In this document: piece after piece, positions 35,037 to 43,620 of the stretch
How the letters are laid out: the number at the start of each line of letters is the position of its first letter
How positions within the stretch are numbered: position 1 is the first letter of the stretch
Assembly: GCA_018267135.1 (NCBI GenBank)
Contig: JAFDZA010000029.1
Span: forward strand, 1-43,620
Direction of reading: 5' to 3'
DNA: 43,620 nt
From: Bacteroidota bacterium
Lineage (GTDB): Bacteria > Bacteroidota > Bacteroidia > Cytophagales > Cyclobacteriaceae
The notes under the pieces: generated by a model
What the model saw: only the letters and a program-made list of their open reading frames with translations
Told to the model about the DNA's origin: nothing
The model's database searches: none
Translations under genes and position numbers: made by a program

Positions 35037-35156
35037 AAATTCCTATTTTTCAAGGTTTTTTAACTAGTTGATTATTTAAGATTTTTTAAGATGAAGATCA
35101 ATATGGATAGCTTCATCAATTTTAGTAGTACATTTAAGATTAGGAACAAACAATAA

Positions 35157-38100
35157 ATGCTCAATTCACCTGTCAGGGTTGGCGTGATGGATGAATCCGA
35201 TCCGGAAACCGATGTTTCCTTTAAAAAGATTGGTGTGAATCCTTTTCCCGGACTCCGTCCGTTTACCATGGAGGAGTGCTATCTCTTTTTTGGCCGGGAA
35301 GGACAGGTGGATGATATTTTGCTCAAGTTGTCTGAGCACCGAAGCGTAACCGTATTGGGGTACTCTGGAAGCGGAAAATCCAGCTTGATGTACTGCGGGT
35401 TGTTGCCGGTATTGTATGGAGGCTTCATGACTAACTCTGGAGCTTTTTGGAATATTTGCACTTCGCGGCCAGGCAGTTCCCCCATAGCTAACCTTACCCA
35501 GTCTATAGTTAATACCCTGCTGGAATCGAAACGGATTGAAGAAGAAGATGTTCCGATCCATAAAGCCATTATTAGTTCGGTTTTGCGAAGTGGCCCCAAT
35601 GGGCTGGTAGAAATTGCTAGGTATCTTCAGAAAGAGGAGCATGAAAACATACTTTTTTTAATAGATCAATTTGAAGAATTATTCCGCTACTCAGACAGCG
35701 GGGAGGATGCATATAATGAAACGACAGCCTATATAAATCTGATTACCACCGCGGTGCATCAAAAACAAGTACCTGTTTATGTGGCACTTAGCATGCGGGC
35801 TGATTTTATCAGCAATTGTGCCAATTTTCACAATCTGAGTGAAATGGTAAATAAGAGCAATTACCTAGTGCCACAAATGACGCGCGAGCAAAAGCGTATG
35901 GCCATAGAAGGCCCGGTGTCGGTTAGCGGTGGTAAGATATCCCCCCGGCTTTTAAAAAGATTACTAAGCGATTTGGGAGATAATCAGGATCAGTTGCCCA
36001 TTTTGCAACATGCTATGATGCGTACGTGGGATTATTGGGTAACCAACCATGATCCGGGCGAGCCCATAGATATCAGGCATTATAATGCCATCGGTAAGGT
36101 AGGCCATGCATTGGCATTACATGCCAACGAAGCGTATGATGAATTGAATACGCGTCAAAAAGAAATTGCCTCAATTTTATTTAAAACGATTACCGAAAAA
36201 GGAATCGATAACCAAGGCATGCGCAGGCCGGCCAAGATCGGGTTAATTGCACAGCTGGCGGATGCACAAGAAAAAGAAGTAATAGATGTAGTTGATAATT
36301 TCCGCAAACCCGGTCGTTCGTTTTTAATGCCCGGCATGCACGTGCCGCTATATGCCGGTTCTACCATTGAACTTTCACACGAAAGTTTAATGCGCATTTG
36401 GACTCGACTGGGCGAATGGGTGAATGAGGAGTCCGGCTCCGCTCAAATGTATAAACGTCTGGCACACGCAGCGCAGATGTACCAAAGAGGGCACACCAAC
36501 TTGTGGCGTCCGCCTGATTTAATGCTGGCTTTAACCTGGCAGAAAAAACAACGCCCCACCCGGGCTTGGGCACAACGCTATGATGATGCTTTTGAGCGAA
36601 CCATTTTATTTCTGGATACCAGCCGCATTGGGCACGAAGCCGAATTAAAAAGCCAGGAAATGATGCAGCGCAGGGTGCTGCGCAGGGCGCGAGCCACCAA
36701 CATAGTGTTGGCGGTATTCTTAATTGTGGCCATTATGTTTTTCTTCTACGGGTTGATCAACAGTATTGAAGCGGAGAAAAATTTGGTAGAAGCAAAGGCA
36801 CAACAAAAATTGGCTGAACAAGCCTCGGTAGAAGCCCAAAAGCAACGAGATATTGCCCAAAGGCAAACCAATGAAATAAAGGCAAAACAAAAAGAGATTG
36901 AAGGCAAGAACATAGAATTGGCCAAACGCAATGAACAATTACGCCTGCTTCTGTTAGAAAAAGACATTCTGCAAAAAGATGCCGAGAAAAACTTTACGCT
37001 GGCCAAAGTGCAACGCGACAGCGCCCGCACGGCACGAGATGATGCCCGGCGTGAGTATGCACGGGCAGAAACCAACTTCAAGGAAAATAACGCCCGCCTC
37101 ATGCTTTCCATTGCTCAATCATTGGAAGCTAAATCCGAAGGTATTGATGACAAAGACCTGGCCGGGGCTTCTGCTTTGCAAGGATATTTTTTCCATACAC
37201 GCTTTGGTGGCAAAAAATACGACCCGTATGTTTTTCGAGGTCTTTATTATGCACTTACCAAATTGTATGGGGGTACCTATAATGCGGTAAAAATGCCGGG
37301 CTCATATAAAAGCAAAATGTTTGCTTTGGCAGCTTCCCAAACAACTGCCAATTTCTATGTTACCGGAAACGATGGCCGTATTTTTCAAGGCAATTACGAA
37401 GAACAGAAGATAAATAAACTGCTGGATGAAAAAGAACACCCCAATAAGGTACTGGCACTGAGTCGGGATGAAAAATACCTCGTGAATGGAAGCGACTCCA
37501 GCTACATAGAGATATTCAATCTTACTAATAACCGAAAGAGAACCGTTGCGGGCCACACTGCTTTAATTACGGCATTAAAATTTTTACCAGATAACTCTTC
37601 ACAGTTTATATCAGCATCCATAGATAAAACACTGCGCCTGACGAATGCGGCTACGGGCGATTCTAAAAAAATTGTTTCTCTTCCTTACGAAATTAAATCC
37701 ATAGATATTAGCGCTGACGGAAAAACATTGGCAGCCGCTTCTCCTGCCGGTAAATTGATTCTTATAAATCTAACCGATTACTCGGTAAAAGAATTAAAAG
37801 ATGAATCTCCCAACCGCATTCTGTCGGTAGCTTTTCACCCCACCCGCCCGGTGGTGGCCTATGGAGTAGAAAATGTAGAAGCCAAGAAAGGAACCGTAAA
37901 GCTGATAAATATCAACACAAACAAAATTGAAAAAGAACTGACTGGCCATAAAGCCGGTATTTCTGATCTGGAATTCAGCCCGGACGGGTTACTGTTGGCT
38001 AGTGCAGGCTTAGACCGCAAACTGCAGATGTGGGTAGTAGATCACGTTGAAGACCTACCCATTGTGATGGACAATAACAATGGGTATGTTTGGAATCTGA

Positions 38101-38303
38101 CCTTTACAAAAGGATCTGATTACCTGTTGGCTTCGTGCAACAACGGGGAAGTGCGCATCTGGCCTACCGACCCTAAAATGCTGGCTGAAAAAATTTGCCC
38201 CAAACTTTCCCGAAACATGACACCCGAAGAATGGAATATATATGTAGGCAATGGGGTGTTGTACGAATCTACTTGTAAAAGCTTGCTGATAAAAAGTTTC
38301 TGA
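35157..38303 (+). CDS. membrane-spanning STAND NTPase with WD40 domain (nSTAND1 type)
   Basis: A 1048-residue signalling NTPase. It opens with the nSTAND1 entry NPFPGLRPFTMEECYLFFGR, then Walker A GYSGSGKSS (69-77), Walker B ILFLIDQFEELF (165-176), and a helical STAND region to about 500. A single membrane segment (about 512-533, IVLAVFLIVAIMFFFYGLI) is followed by a long coiled coil (about 535-650, rich in Glu, Lys, Gln and Ala). A WD40-type beta-propeller covers about 690-1015 (GHTALITALKF, GHKAGISDLEFSPDG, LASAGLDRKLQMW). The tail MTPEEWNIYVG is typical of WD40-STAND proteins. If the NTPase is cytoplasmic, the propeller would lie in the periplasm. Met11 (35187) is an alternative start. The stop overlaps the barrel gene by 1 nt. 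Confidence 0.92.
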   Translation: MLNSPVRVGVMDESDPETDVSFKKIGVNPFPGLRPFTMEECYLFFGREGQVDDILLKLSEHRSVTVLGYSGSGKSSLMYCGLLPVLYGGFMTNSGAFWNICTSRPGSSPIANLTQSIVNTLLESKRIEEEDVPIHKAIISSVLRSGPNGLVEIARYLQKEEHENILFLIDQFEELFRYSDSGEDAYNETTAYINLITTAVHQKQVPVYVALSMRADFISNCANFHNLSEMVNKSNYLVPQMTREQKRMAIEGPVSVSGGKISPRLLKRLLSDLGDNQDQLPILQHAMMRTWDYWVTNHDPGEPIDIRHYNAIGKVGHALALHANEAYDELNTRQKEIASILFKTITEKGIDNQGMRRPAKIGLIAQLADAQEKEVIDVVDNFRKPGRSFLMPGMHVPLYAGSTIELSHESLMRIWTRLGEWVNEESGSAQMYKRLAHAAQMYQRGHTNLWRPPDLMLALTWQKKQRPTRAWAQRYDDAFERTILFLDTSRIGHEAELKSQEMMQRRVLRRARATNIVLAVFLIVAIMFFFYGLINSIEAEKNLVEAKAQQKLAEQASVEAQKQRDIAQRQTNEIKAKQKEIEGKNIELAKRNEQLRLLLLEKDILQKDAEKNFTLAKVQRDSARTARDDARREYARAETNFKENNARLMLSIAQSLEAKSEGIDDKDLAGASALQGYFFHTRFGGKKYDPYVFRGLYYALTKLYGGTYNAVKMPGSYKSKMFALAASQTTANFYVTGNDGRIFQGNYEEQKINKLLDEKEHPNKVLALSRDEKYLVNGSDSSYIEIFNLTNNRKRTVAGHTALITALKFLPDNSSQFISASIDKTLRLTNAATGDSKKIVSLPYEIKSIDISADGKTLAAASPAGKLILINLTDYSVKELKDESPNRILSVAFHPTRPVVAYGVENVEAKKGTVKLININTNKIEKELTGHKAGISDLEFSPDGLLLASAGLDRKLQMWVVDHVEDLPIVMDNNNGYVWNLTFTKGSDYLLASCNNGEVRIWPTDPKMLAEKICPKLSRNMTPEEWNIYVGNGVLYESTCKSLLIKSF

Positions 38304-39409
38304 TGAACCGGACTCTATGTATCCTTTTACTCTCATCGATTATTTGTGGGCACCGGTTGTTGGCACAAGAAAAAGACTGTGAACAAACCCTGACAGACGC
38401 AGCCGCAGAATTTGATGCCGGAAGGTTTTACAGTCTTCCGGAAATGCTGAAGTCGTGCTTAGACAAAGGCTTTTCGCAAGAGCAACGGGTTCGTGCTTAC
38501 CTGTTGTTAACGCAGGTTTATTTAGTGCTGGATGACCATGCCTCGGCCGAGAAAAGCTATTTGGAACTATTAAAGGCAGACCCCGAGTATGTGGCCAACC
38601 CATACCGCGACCCCATTGATGTATATTACCTCAGCAAAAAATTTACCTCTACCCCGGTGTTTACCCCCTACACTCGTCTGGGAATTAATACATCCATACC
38701 GAGATACATCTACGAAGTGAATACCTCCAGCAACCCGGCTTCTCTCTCTACCGATAAAATTCTGAAAGTAGGATTTACCTTTGGTGGCGGGGCAGATTGG
38801 AACATCAACGAGAATTGGAGTTTAAGTGCCGGATTGATGTACTCCAAAAAGAATTTTAAAACCAACTGGCATGACGGGTATGCCCAGCAACAATTAACCG
38901 GTATTGAAAAGCAAGACTGGATTGATGTGCCGATTTATCTGAAATATGCGTATGACAGCGGAACGATCAGACCCTTTTTTTATGCAGGAGTAGCAGCCAA
39001 CTTTTTATTGAGCGCCCATCTGTCGCCTAATCAGATAGATTATAACTCACCCTTATTTGGAAGCCAAAAAGCCTCTCAGGGTGCCGATCTGAACATTACC
39101 TCCATGCGAAATAGTATTAACCGGTCTCTTATTTTTGGAGGTGGAGTAAAATATAAAATAGGTAAAAATTTTTTGGTGGCAGAAGCAAGCTACATGGCGG
39201 GCCTGTCAAACCAAACTAAGAGCGTTTATACGTCCAATGGCCAACTGGCTCCCGGTGTCATACAATACCAATATGCATCGCCTCTATTTCGGTTAGATAA
39301 TTTAAGTATCTCCGTAGGCTTTGTACAGCCATTATATAACCCGCGAAAAAAGAAAAGAGTAGTGGCTGGTGTATTAGAAAAACTTCACCTCAAAAAAGCA
39401 GTTAGATGA
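38303..39409 (+). CDS. outer-membrane beta-barrel protein with N-terminal TPR-like part
   Basis: A 368-residue exported protein with a signal peptide ending RLLAQ (about 21). Residues about 25-110 are helical and TPR-like (AAAEFDAGRFYSLPEMLKSC, YLLLTQVYLVLDDHASAEKS). Residues about 120-350 look like an outer-membrane beta-barrel of the OmpW/PorT size class, with alternating strands such as VGFTFGGGADWNINENWSLS, PFFYAGVAANFLLS, LIFGGGVKYKIG and LSISVGFVQPL. It lacks the C-terminal Phe and ends in a basic tail (KKAVR). TGATG joins it to the STAND gene, and ATGA joins it to the lipoprotein gene. It may be the outer-membrane partner of the STAND protein or an assembly factor for the giant protein downstream; both are inference. 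Confidence 0.85.
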   Translation: MNRTLCILLLSSIICGHRLLAQEKDCEQTLTDAAAEFDAGRFYSLPEMLKSCLDKGFSQEQRVRAYLLLTQVYLVLDDHASAEKSYLELLKADPEYVANPYRDPIDVYYLSKKFTSTPVFTPYTRLGINTSIPRYIYEVNTSSNPASLSTDKILKVGFTFGGGADWNINENWSLSAGLMYSKKNFKTNWHDGYAQQQLTGIEKQDWIDVPIYLKYAYDSGTIRPFFYAGVAANFLLSAHLSPNQIDYNSPLFGSQKASQGADLNITSMRNSINRSLIFGGGVKYKIGKNFLVAEASYMAGLSNQTKSVYTSNGQLAPGVIQYQYASPLFRLDNLSISVGFVQPLYNPRKKKRVVAGVLEKLHLKKAVR

Positions 39410-40707
39410 GAGGCGTATCAATCGTTATTGTTTTTTTGATTTTTGTTTTTGCTGCTTGCGATACAAAGATGAATGTGAAAAACCCAGCTCAGAATTATTA
39501 TATAAAATATTTTGGAGGCGAGGGCAGCCAGCATGCCGTGGGGTTCATTGCCAACCCCGATGGCACATTCTATATTTTAGGCAACTCAAGAGCGGCTGTA
39601 GATTCGCTGCAAAAAATTTATCTGGCCAAGGCCAATGCGGCCGGTGATGTGGTATGGCAACGCACTTTTAATGAAAGTATAGAAACCGAGGCCAGAGGGT
39701 TTATACTTACCGCAGACCAAAAGTTAGCGGTGGTAGCAAACCAATACACTTCTACGGGAACATCCACTGTTTCACTATACTTTTTTGATATAAATTCAGG
39801 GGCTAAAATTTCAAGTATGGCAATTCCGGTTGCCAATACACACTCTAATTCAATTACCCAAACGCAAGATCACGGTTTTATCATTTCCGGAAACACATTG
39901 GGCATAGATCCAAACAACCCTGCTAAAATAGACACCCTTACATGGGTTTATCGGATGGATAATACCTTGGCTCCGGTCTGGGCAGCCAATAACACATCTG
40001 GAAATAATTATGGCAACTCAGTGAAGACATTTGAATCGGCTGCCGGAGGCACATTTTATGTTTATGGGGTAACCAGGGCAGGCTTTCAAGGAAATTTGGG
40101 CAAGAAATTTTATTCATTTCCCTTAGCTAATAATGGCATTGCGTTTAATGCCAGCGACTCGGTATTGGCTTTTACAGCCTTTGGTGCCTACGATATTTTA
40201 ACGGATGTGTTTCCGGGAAACATTGGGTCGGTCATAACCGGGTTTTCAACCGATGCTTCCGGAAATAACTTTTTGAAGTTGCTAAAAATGCGATCCATTG
40301 AGTTAACCTATCGAACTACGTACGATTATGAAGCCGAATTTTCAACGAAAGGAGTAGGAGCCAATAACTCATCTTCGGTTCCGCTCGGCAAAATTCCAAA
40401 CTCAAGTTTGGCAAGCCCTTTTGTTACGGGCTGCCCGTCAAGCCAGGCAGGCTATTATTTTGTGGCTAATAGTTTCTCCACTTCAACCAACAGCGATATT
40501 TTGTTACTGAAAACCAACTTGCTTCTTACCCCGAGGGGCGGCTATCCTCTTACCTTTGGCGGAGTGGGCGATGATACGGCTGCGGGTGTAGTAGAATTGC
40601 CCGATGGCCATATTATGATTTTAGGTACTTTTCAATTGGGAAACCCCGTGAATCAGTATAAAATTGTATTGATGAAACTAAACCCGCAAGGGAAACTGGC
40701 AGATTGA
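39406..40707 (+). CDS. exported lipoprotein with repeat beta-propeller-like sequence
   Basis: A 433-residue lipoprotein: MRGVSIVIVFLIFVFAAC places the lipidated cysteine at residue 18. The mature protein begins DTKMNVKNP and contains repeated short blocks that alternate a beta-strand core with Gly/Asp turns (KYFGGEGSQHAVGFIANPDG, IYLAKANAAGDVVWQRTFN, SITQTQDHGFIISGNT, LTFGGVGDDTAAGVVELPDG, HIMILGTFQLG). These resemble the 'large outer-membrane beta-propeller' type, in which each blade reads as a record of values. It overlaps the barrel gene by 4 nt and precedes the giant repeat protein by 71 nt. Function is unknown; a surface or periplasmic partner of those two is plausible. Confidence 0.8.
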   Translation: MRGVSIVIVFLIFVFAACDTKMNVKNPAQNYYIKYFGGEGSQHAVGFIANPDGTFYILGNSRAAVDSLQKIYLAKANAAGDVVWQRTFNESIETEARGFILTADQKLAVVANQYTSTGTSTVSLYFFDINSGAKISSMAIPVANTHSNSITQTQDHGFIISGNTLGIDPNNPAKIDTLTWVYRMDNTLAPVWAANNTSGNNYGNSVKTFESAAGGTFYVYGVTRAGFQGNLGKKFYSFPLANNGIAFNASDSVLAFTAFGAYDILTDVFPGNIGSVITGFSTDASGNNFLKLLKMRSIELTYRTTYDYEAEFSTKGVGANNSSSVPLGKIPNSSLASPFVTGCPSSQAGYYFVANSFSTSTNSDILLLKTNLLLTPRGGYPLTFGGVGDDTAAGVVELPDGHIMILGTFQLGNPVNQYKIVLMKLNPQGKLAD

Positions 40708-40778
40708 GAAAGACTCAGGTTATCGGTTACTTTTGATAGATTTTAATGATTTAGCATTTGATAGATTTTACCCCACTT

Positions 40779-43620
40779 ATGCCAAGCCGTGTACTGCCGA
40801 AAATATTCGCCTTTATTGTTTTGGCGTGGATGGGCACGCAACCCTTATTTGCTCAGATCAGCATCACCAAAGCTACCCCACAAAACAATATGTGCGTGGG
40901 AGGTGGGTATTATGGGCTAAGCAACATCACAATAAGGGAATCATCCGAAGGCCAGTTTTCAGTATCAGGAGGTACAGGGCTGACACTAATCATTGATGCA
41001 CCCACTAATTTCCAGTTTCAACCGGGGGTAGGATCGATTGCCACATTTGGACCCGACCTTAGCAATGTTTCATTAACCGTAACGGCCACACAAGCTACTA
41101 TTACCTTCGACTATACCTTCAACGGTAATCGAAATAGATTCATAATATCAGGGCTTGCTGTAAAGGCTGTAGGCACACCTTCGTCCGGGTTTTTAACGAC
41201 TGACCCGGCAGGCACTTCAGATGCTACTACGGCACTGGCCGGGGCTGATTATGGCGATTTAAGTTCAGAGTTGGTGGTGGCTAATGTTACCAGTTCATCT
41301 TTAAACCTTTGCAATGGTAGTACACTCACTCCCTTAAACAATGCAGTAGCAACTGGAGGAACTGGGCCTTATACTTATGCCTGGTCTCCTTCATCGGGGC
41401 TGTCGAGCACATCAGTATATAACCCCAATGCCAACCCTGCTACAACTACTACCTATACGTTAACTGCTACCGATGCCAACGGGTGTTCGGGCTCGAATAC
41501 GGTAGCGGTTCAGGTATTTAATCCTATCAATATTTCTACACAGCCTTCTAACCAAACGGTTTGTGCCGGCAATAATGTTACTTTTTCTGTATCGGCCACA
41601 GGGTATAACTTAAGTTACCAGTGGCAACAAAGTACCAATGGAGGTGTAACATTTAATAATATTGGCGGGGCAACGAGTGCTTCGTACAGCATTTCCGGGG
41701 TAACAACCGGGTACAACAACTATCAATACCAGGTTATTATTACCAGTGCGGCACCTACACCTTGTGCTACTCCGGTTACGTCTTCGGCAGCCGTATTAAC
41801 AGTAAATAGTTTGCCGGCCACTTCTGATCCGAGCAATACTTCAATTTGTGCCGGTGCAAGTGGAGTTGTTTTCTTTGTAGCATCGGTTTCCGGAACGGGT
41901 ACTTCGCTACAATGGCAAGTAGATAATGGAGGTGGTTTTACGAATATTGTGGGAGCTCCCTATACAAATTTCAACACACAAAACTTGTCTATCTCTCCGG
42001 TAAGTGTTGCACTAAACGGATATAAATACCGAATGAAGGTAACGGGCACCTGCGCCCCTCCGGCCTATAGTGCCAGCGCTACACTAAATGTTCAATCGCC
42101 TCCCACCATCACATCTCAGCCTCCGGCTGCTACCACTGCTTGTGCAGGGGCGAATGTATTACTAACGGCAGCGGCCACCGGCACATCACTTTCTTATCAA
42201 TGGATTGATGTGGCCACGGGTCTGGCACCTGTAGGAGCTTATTTTTCGGGGATTAACACAAACAGTTTATTAATTTCAGGAATAGATGCAACCCTGAACG
42301 GCAAGCAGTATCAATTGATTGTATCAGGTGCCTGTACACCCAATGCTTCATCTGTCATTGCGACATTGGTTGTGCAAAACCTTCCTCAAATTTCGGGGCA
42401 ACCCGCCAACTCAACTATCTGCGAAACCACCAATACAAGTTTCACGGTAAATGCCGGAACAACTACCTTGCCTACCTACCAATGGCAGGTAAGCACCGAT
42501 GGTGGATTAACATTTAATAATGTTTCGGGTGGAGTATATGGAGGAGCCACTACCGCCACGTTGTCTTTAACGTCCGTGCCATTTTCTTATTCAGGATATT
42601 TATACCGCGTGATAGTGAGCGGAGCTTGCGCCCCTTCAGTCATTAGTTCATCGGCATTGTTAACCGTTCAGCAAAACGCAATAGTTAATACCCCTCCATC
42701 AAATGTATCGGCTTGTCAAAATGCAACAGTATCCTTTAGCGTTTCTGCCAGTGGAACGAATTTATCTTATCAGTGGCAGGAGAATGGATCCAATTTATCA
42801 AATGGCGGGATCTACAGCGGAGTAAATACCAGTACACTCACACTAACCGGCATTACGCTGGCACTGAATACAAATAAATATCAGGTAGTCGTAAAAAATG
42901 CAAGTGGTTCTTGCACGGCCAATGTTACCAGTCCGTTTGCCACACTCACTGTCAATAAAATTCCCGATGCTTCAGCAAGCGATGTTATTATTTGCAGCGG
43001 ATCGTTAACCAATATTTTCATTACCAACCCCAATGCTACCCCCGGCACTACGTTTACATGGTCCGTACAATCTAGTACGAATAGTACGGGGGCAGTGGCT
43101 GGTTCTGGAAATCTGATTAACCAAACATTAACGTCAACAGACGGGTTGAATGTGGGGAGTGTAACGTACAGCATAGTACCCCAAAGCCCGGCCGGGTGCA
43201 CAGGTACTCCTTTTGCAGTAAATGCTACCGTAAATCCAATTCCTCAGGTAGCAGCTCAGGCCGGAGTGGCTTTTTGCCCGGGGGCTTCAATTAATATTCC
43301 ACTGCCAGCTAACATTGCCGGATCAACCGTTTCGTGGACTAACTCTAACGCGGCCATTGGCATTCCGGCATCGGGTCTTGGCGATTTAGTGTTTACCGGA
43401 GGCACTAATCTTTCGGGAGTTGATGCAGTAGGAAATATAGTGTATCAGGCTACTAAGAATGGATGCACCGGATCAAGCAAGAATTTCAATTTAACCATCC
43501 ACCCGAGCCCGGTGGTGAGCGCCCAGGCGAACGTGAGCGTGTGCAGCGGGACTGCGGTGGGGGCGATCAACTTCACGGCCAACACGGGGGGCGGAGAAAC
43601 CTATACCTGGACGAACAGCA
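40779..43620 (+). CDS. giant exported Ig-like/PKD-repeat adhesin-type protein (partial, runs off the window)
   Basis: An open frame from ATG 40779 to the window end without a stop, at least 947 residues and incomplete at the 3' end. A signal peptide ends PLFAQ (about 26). After an N-terminal beta domain (27-170) comes a PKD-like domain with PYTYAWSPSSGLSSTS, about 175-248. Five Ig-like repeats of about 95 residues follow, starting near 249, 344, 438, 534 and 632. Each has a Cys near its start (TVCAGNNVTFSVSATG) and most have a YQWQ strand. PKD-like domains start near 726, 818 and 907. Such proteins in Bacteroidota are usually type IX-secreted adhesins or gliding proteins (SprB-like), but the C-terminal sorting domain would lie outside the window. 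GC content and codon use change sharply after 43500. Confidence 0.9.
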   Translation, partial: MPSRVLPKIFAFIVLAWMGTQPLFAQISITKATPQNNMCVGGGYYGLSNITIRESSEGQFSVSGGTGLTLIIDAPTNFQFQPGVGSIATFGPDLSNVSLTVTATQATITFDYTFNGNRNRFIISGLAVKAVGTPSSGFLTTDPAGTSDATTALAGADYGDLSSELVVANVTSSSLNLCNGSTLTPLNNAVATGGTGPYTYAWSPSSGLSSTSVYNPNANPATTTTYTLTATDANGCSGSNTVAVQVFNPINISTQPSNQTVCAGNNVTFSVSATGYNLSYQWQQSTNGGVTFNNIGGATSASYSISGVTTGYNNYQYQVIITSAAPTPCATPVTSSAAVLTVNSLPATSDPSNTSICAGASGVVFFVASVSGTGTSLQWQVDNGGGFTNIVGAPYTNFNTQNLSISPVSVALNGYKYRMKVTGTCAPPAYSASATLNVQSPPTITSQPPAATTACAGANVLLTAAATGTSLSYQWIDVATGLAPVGAYFSGINTNSLLISGIDATLNGKQYQLIVSGACTPNASSVIATLVVQNLPQISGQPANSTICETTNTSFTVNAGTTTLPTYQWQVSTDGGLTFNNVSGGVYGGATTATLSLTSVPFSYSGYLYRVIVSGACAPSVISSSALLTVQQNAIVNTPPSNVSACQNATVSFSVSASGTNLSYQWQENGSNLSNGGIYSGVNTSTLTLTGITLALNTNKYQVVVKNASGSCTANVTSPFATLTVNKIPDASASDVIICSGSLTNIFITNPNATPGTTFTWSVQSSTNSTGAVAGSGNLINQTLTSTDGLNVGSVTYSIVPQSPAGCTGTPFAVNATVNPIPQVAAQAGVAFCPGASINIPLPANIAGSTVSWTNSNAAIGIPASGLGDLVFTGGTNLSGVDAVGNIVYQATKNGCTGSSKNFNLTIHPSPVVSAQANVSVCSGTAVGAINFTANTGGGETYTWTNS

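Noticed and set aside
35098..35156. A promoter with TACATTTA ahead of the STAND gene
   Set aside because: The -7-like string matches, but no TTG or TTTG occurs 19-21 nt upstream.

Overview
The window looks like chromosomal DNA of a Bacteroidota member, most likely a cytophagal lineage. The grounds are a SusC/SusD pair, Bacteroidota promoters (TTTG or TTG, about 21 nt, TAnnTTTG), a PafA-type phosphatase, a WG-repeat protein, DUF2911 and a giant secreted Ig/PKD-repeat protein. No integrase, transposase, phage gene or CRISPR array was found. The genus is not resolved.

Left edge (1-5250): an 85-bp tandem array whose unit is a broken half-tRNA lies directly downstream of tRNA-Ser(GCT). It is followed by a minus-strand group (GDSL esterase, penicillin-acylase family protein, small membrane protein), then a TerB-like protein, riboflavin synthase (ribE) and tRNA-Arg(CCT).

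Polysaccharide utilization locus (5583-25013): a divergent GntR/FCD regulator faces a promoter with an operator-like palindrome. Then, all on the plus strand, come SusC, SusD, N-acetylneuraminate lyase, NanM-type mutarotase, MFS transporter, sialidase, N-acylglucosamine 2-epimerase, sialate O-acetylesterase, GH35 beta-galactosidase, GH27 alpha-galactosidase and an SGNH-GH20 fusion. Read together: the esterase and sialidase strip O-acetylated sialic acid from glycans. SusCD and the exo-glycosidases handle the underlying Gal and HexNAc. NanM and the MFS carrier bring Neu5Ac in, the lyase cuts it to ManNAc and pyruvate, and the epimerase yields GlcNAc. No amino-sugar kinase, fucosidase or sulfatase is present in the window.

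Middle (25173-31697): a terminator and a tRNA-Pro with the unusual anticodon AGG, a TPR/WG-repeat protein, PafA, two small minus-strand exported proteins (one DUF2911), a dCMP deaminase with a GTG start set by its promoter, and a small conserved protein.

Right end (31815-43620): a nucleotide-transporter-like membrane protein fused to HEAT repeats and a cyclic-nucleotide-binding fold; a STAND NTPase with one membrane segment and a WD40 domain; an outer-membrane barrel; a lipoprotein; and the start of a giant exported Ig/PKD-repeat protein that runs off the window. The STAND, barrel and lipoprotein genes overlap by 1 and 4 bp, so they form a translationally coupled set. This is the best candidate here for an undescribed envelope system. 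The half-tRNA array is the best candidate for an undescribed repeat element.
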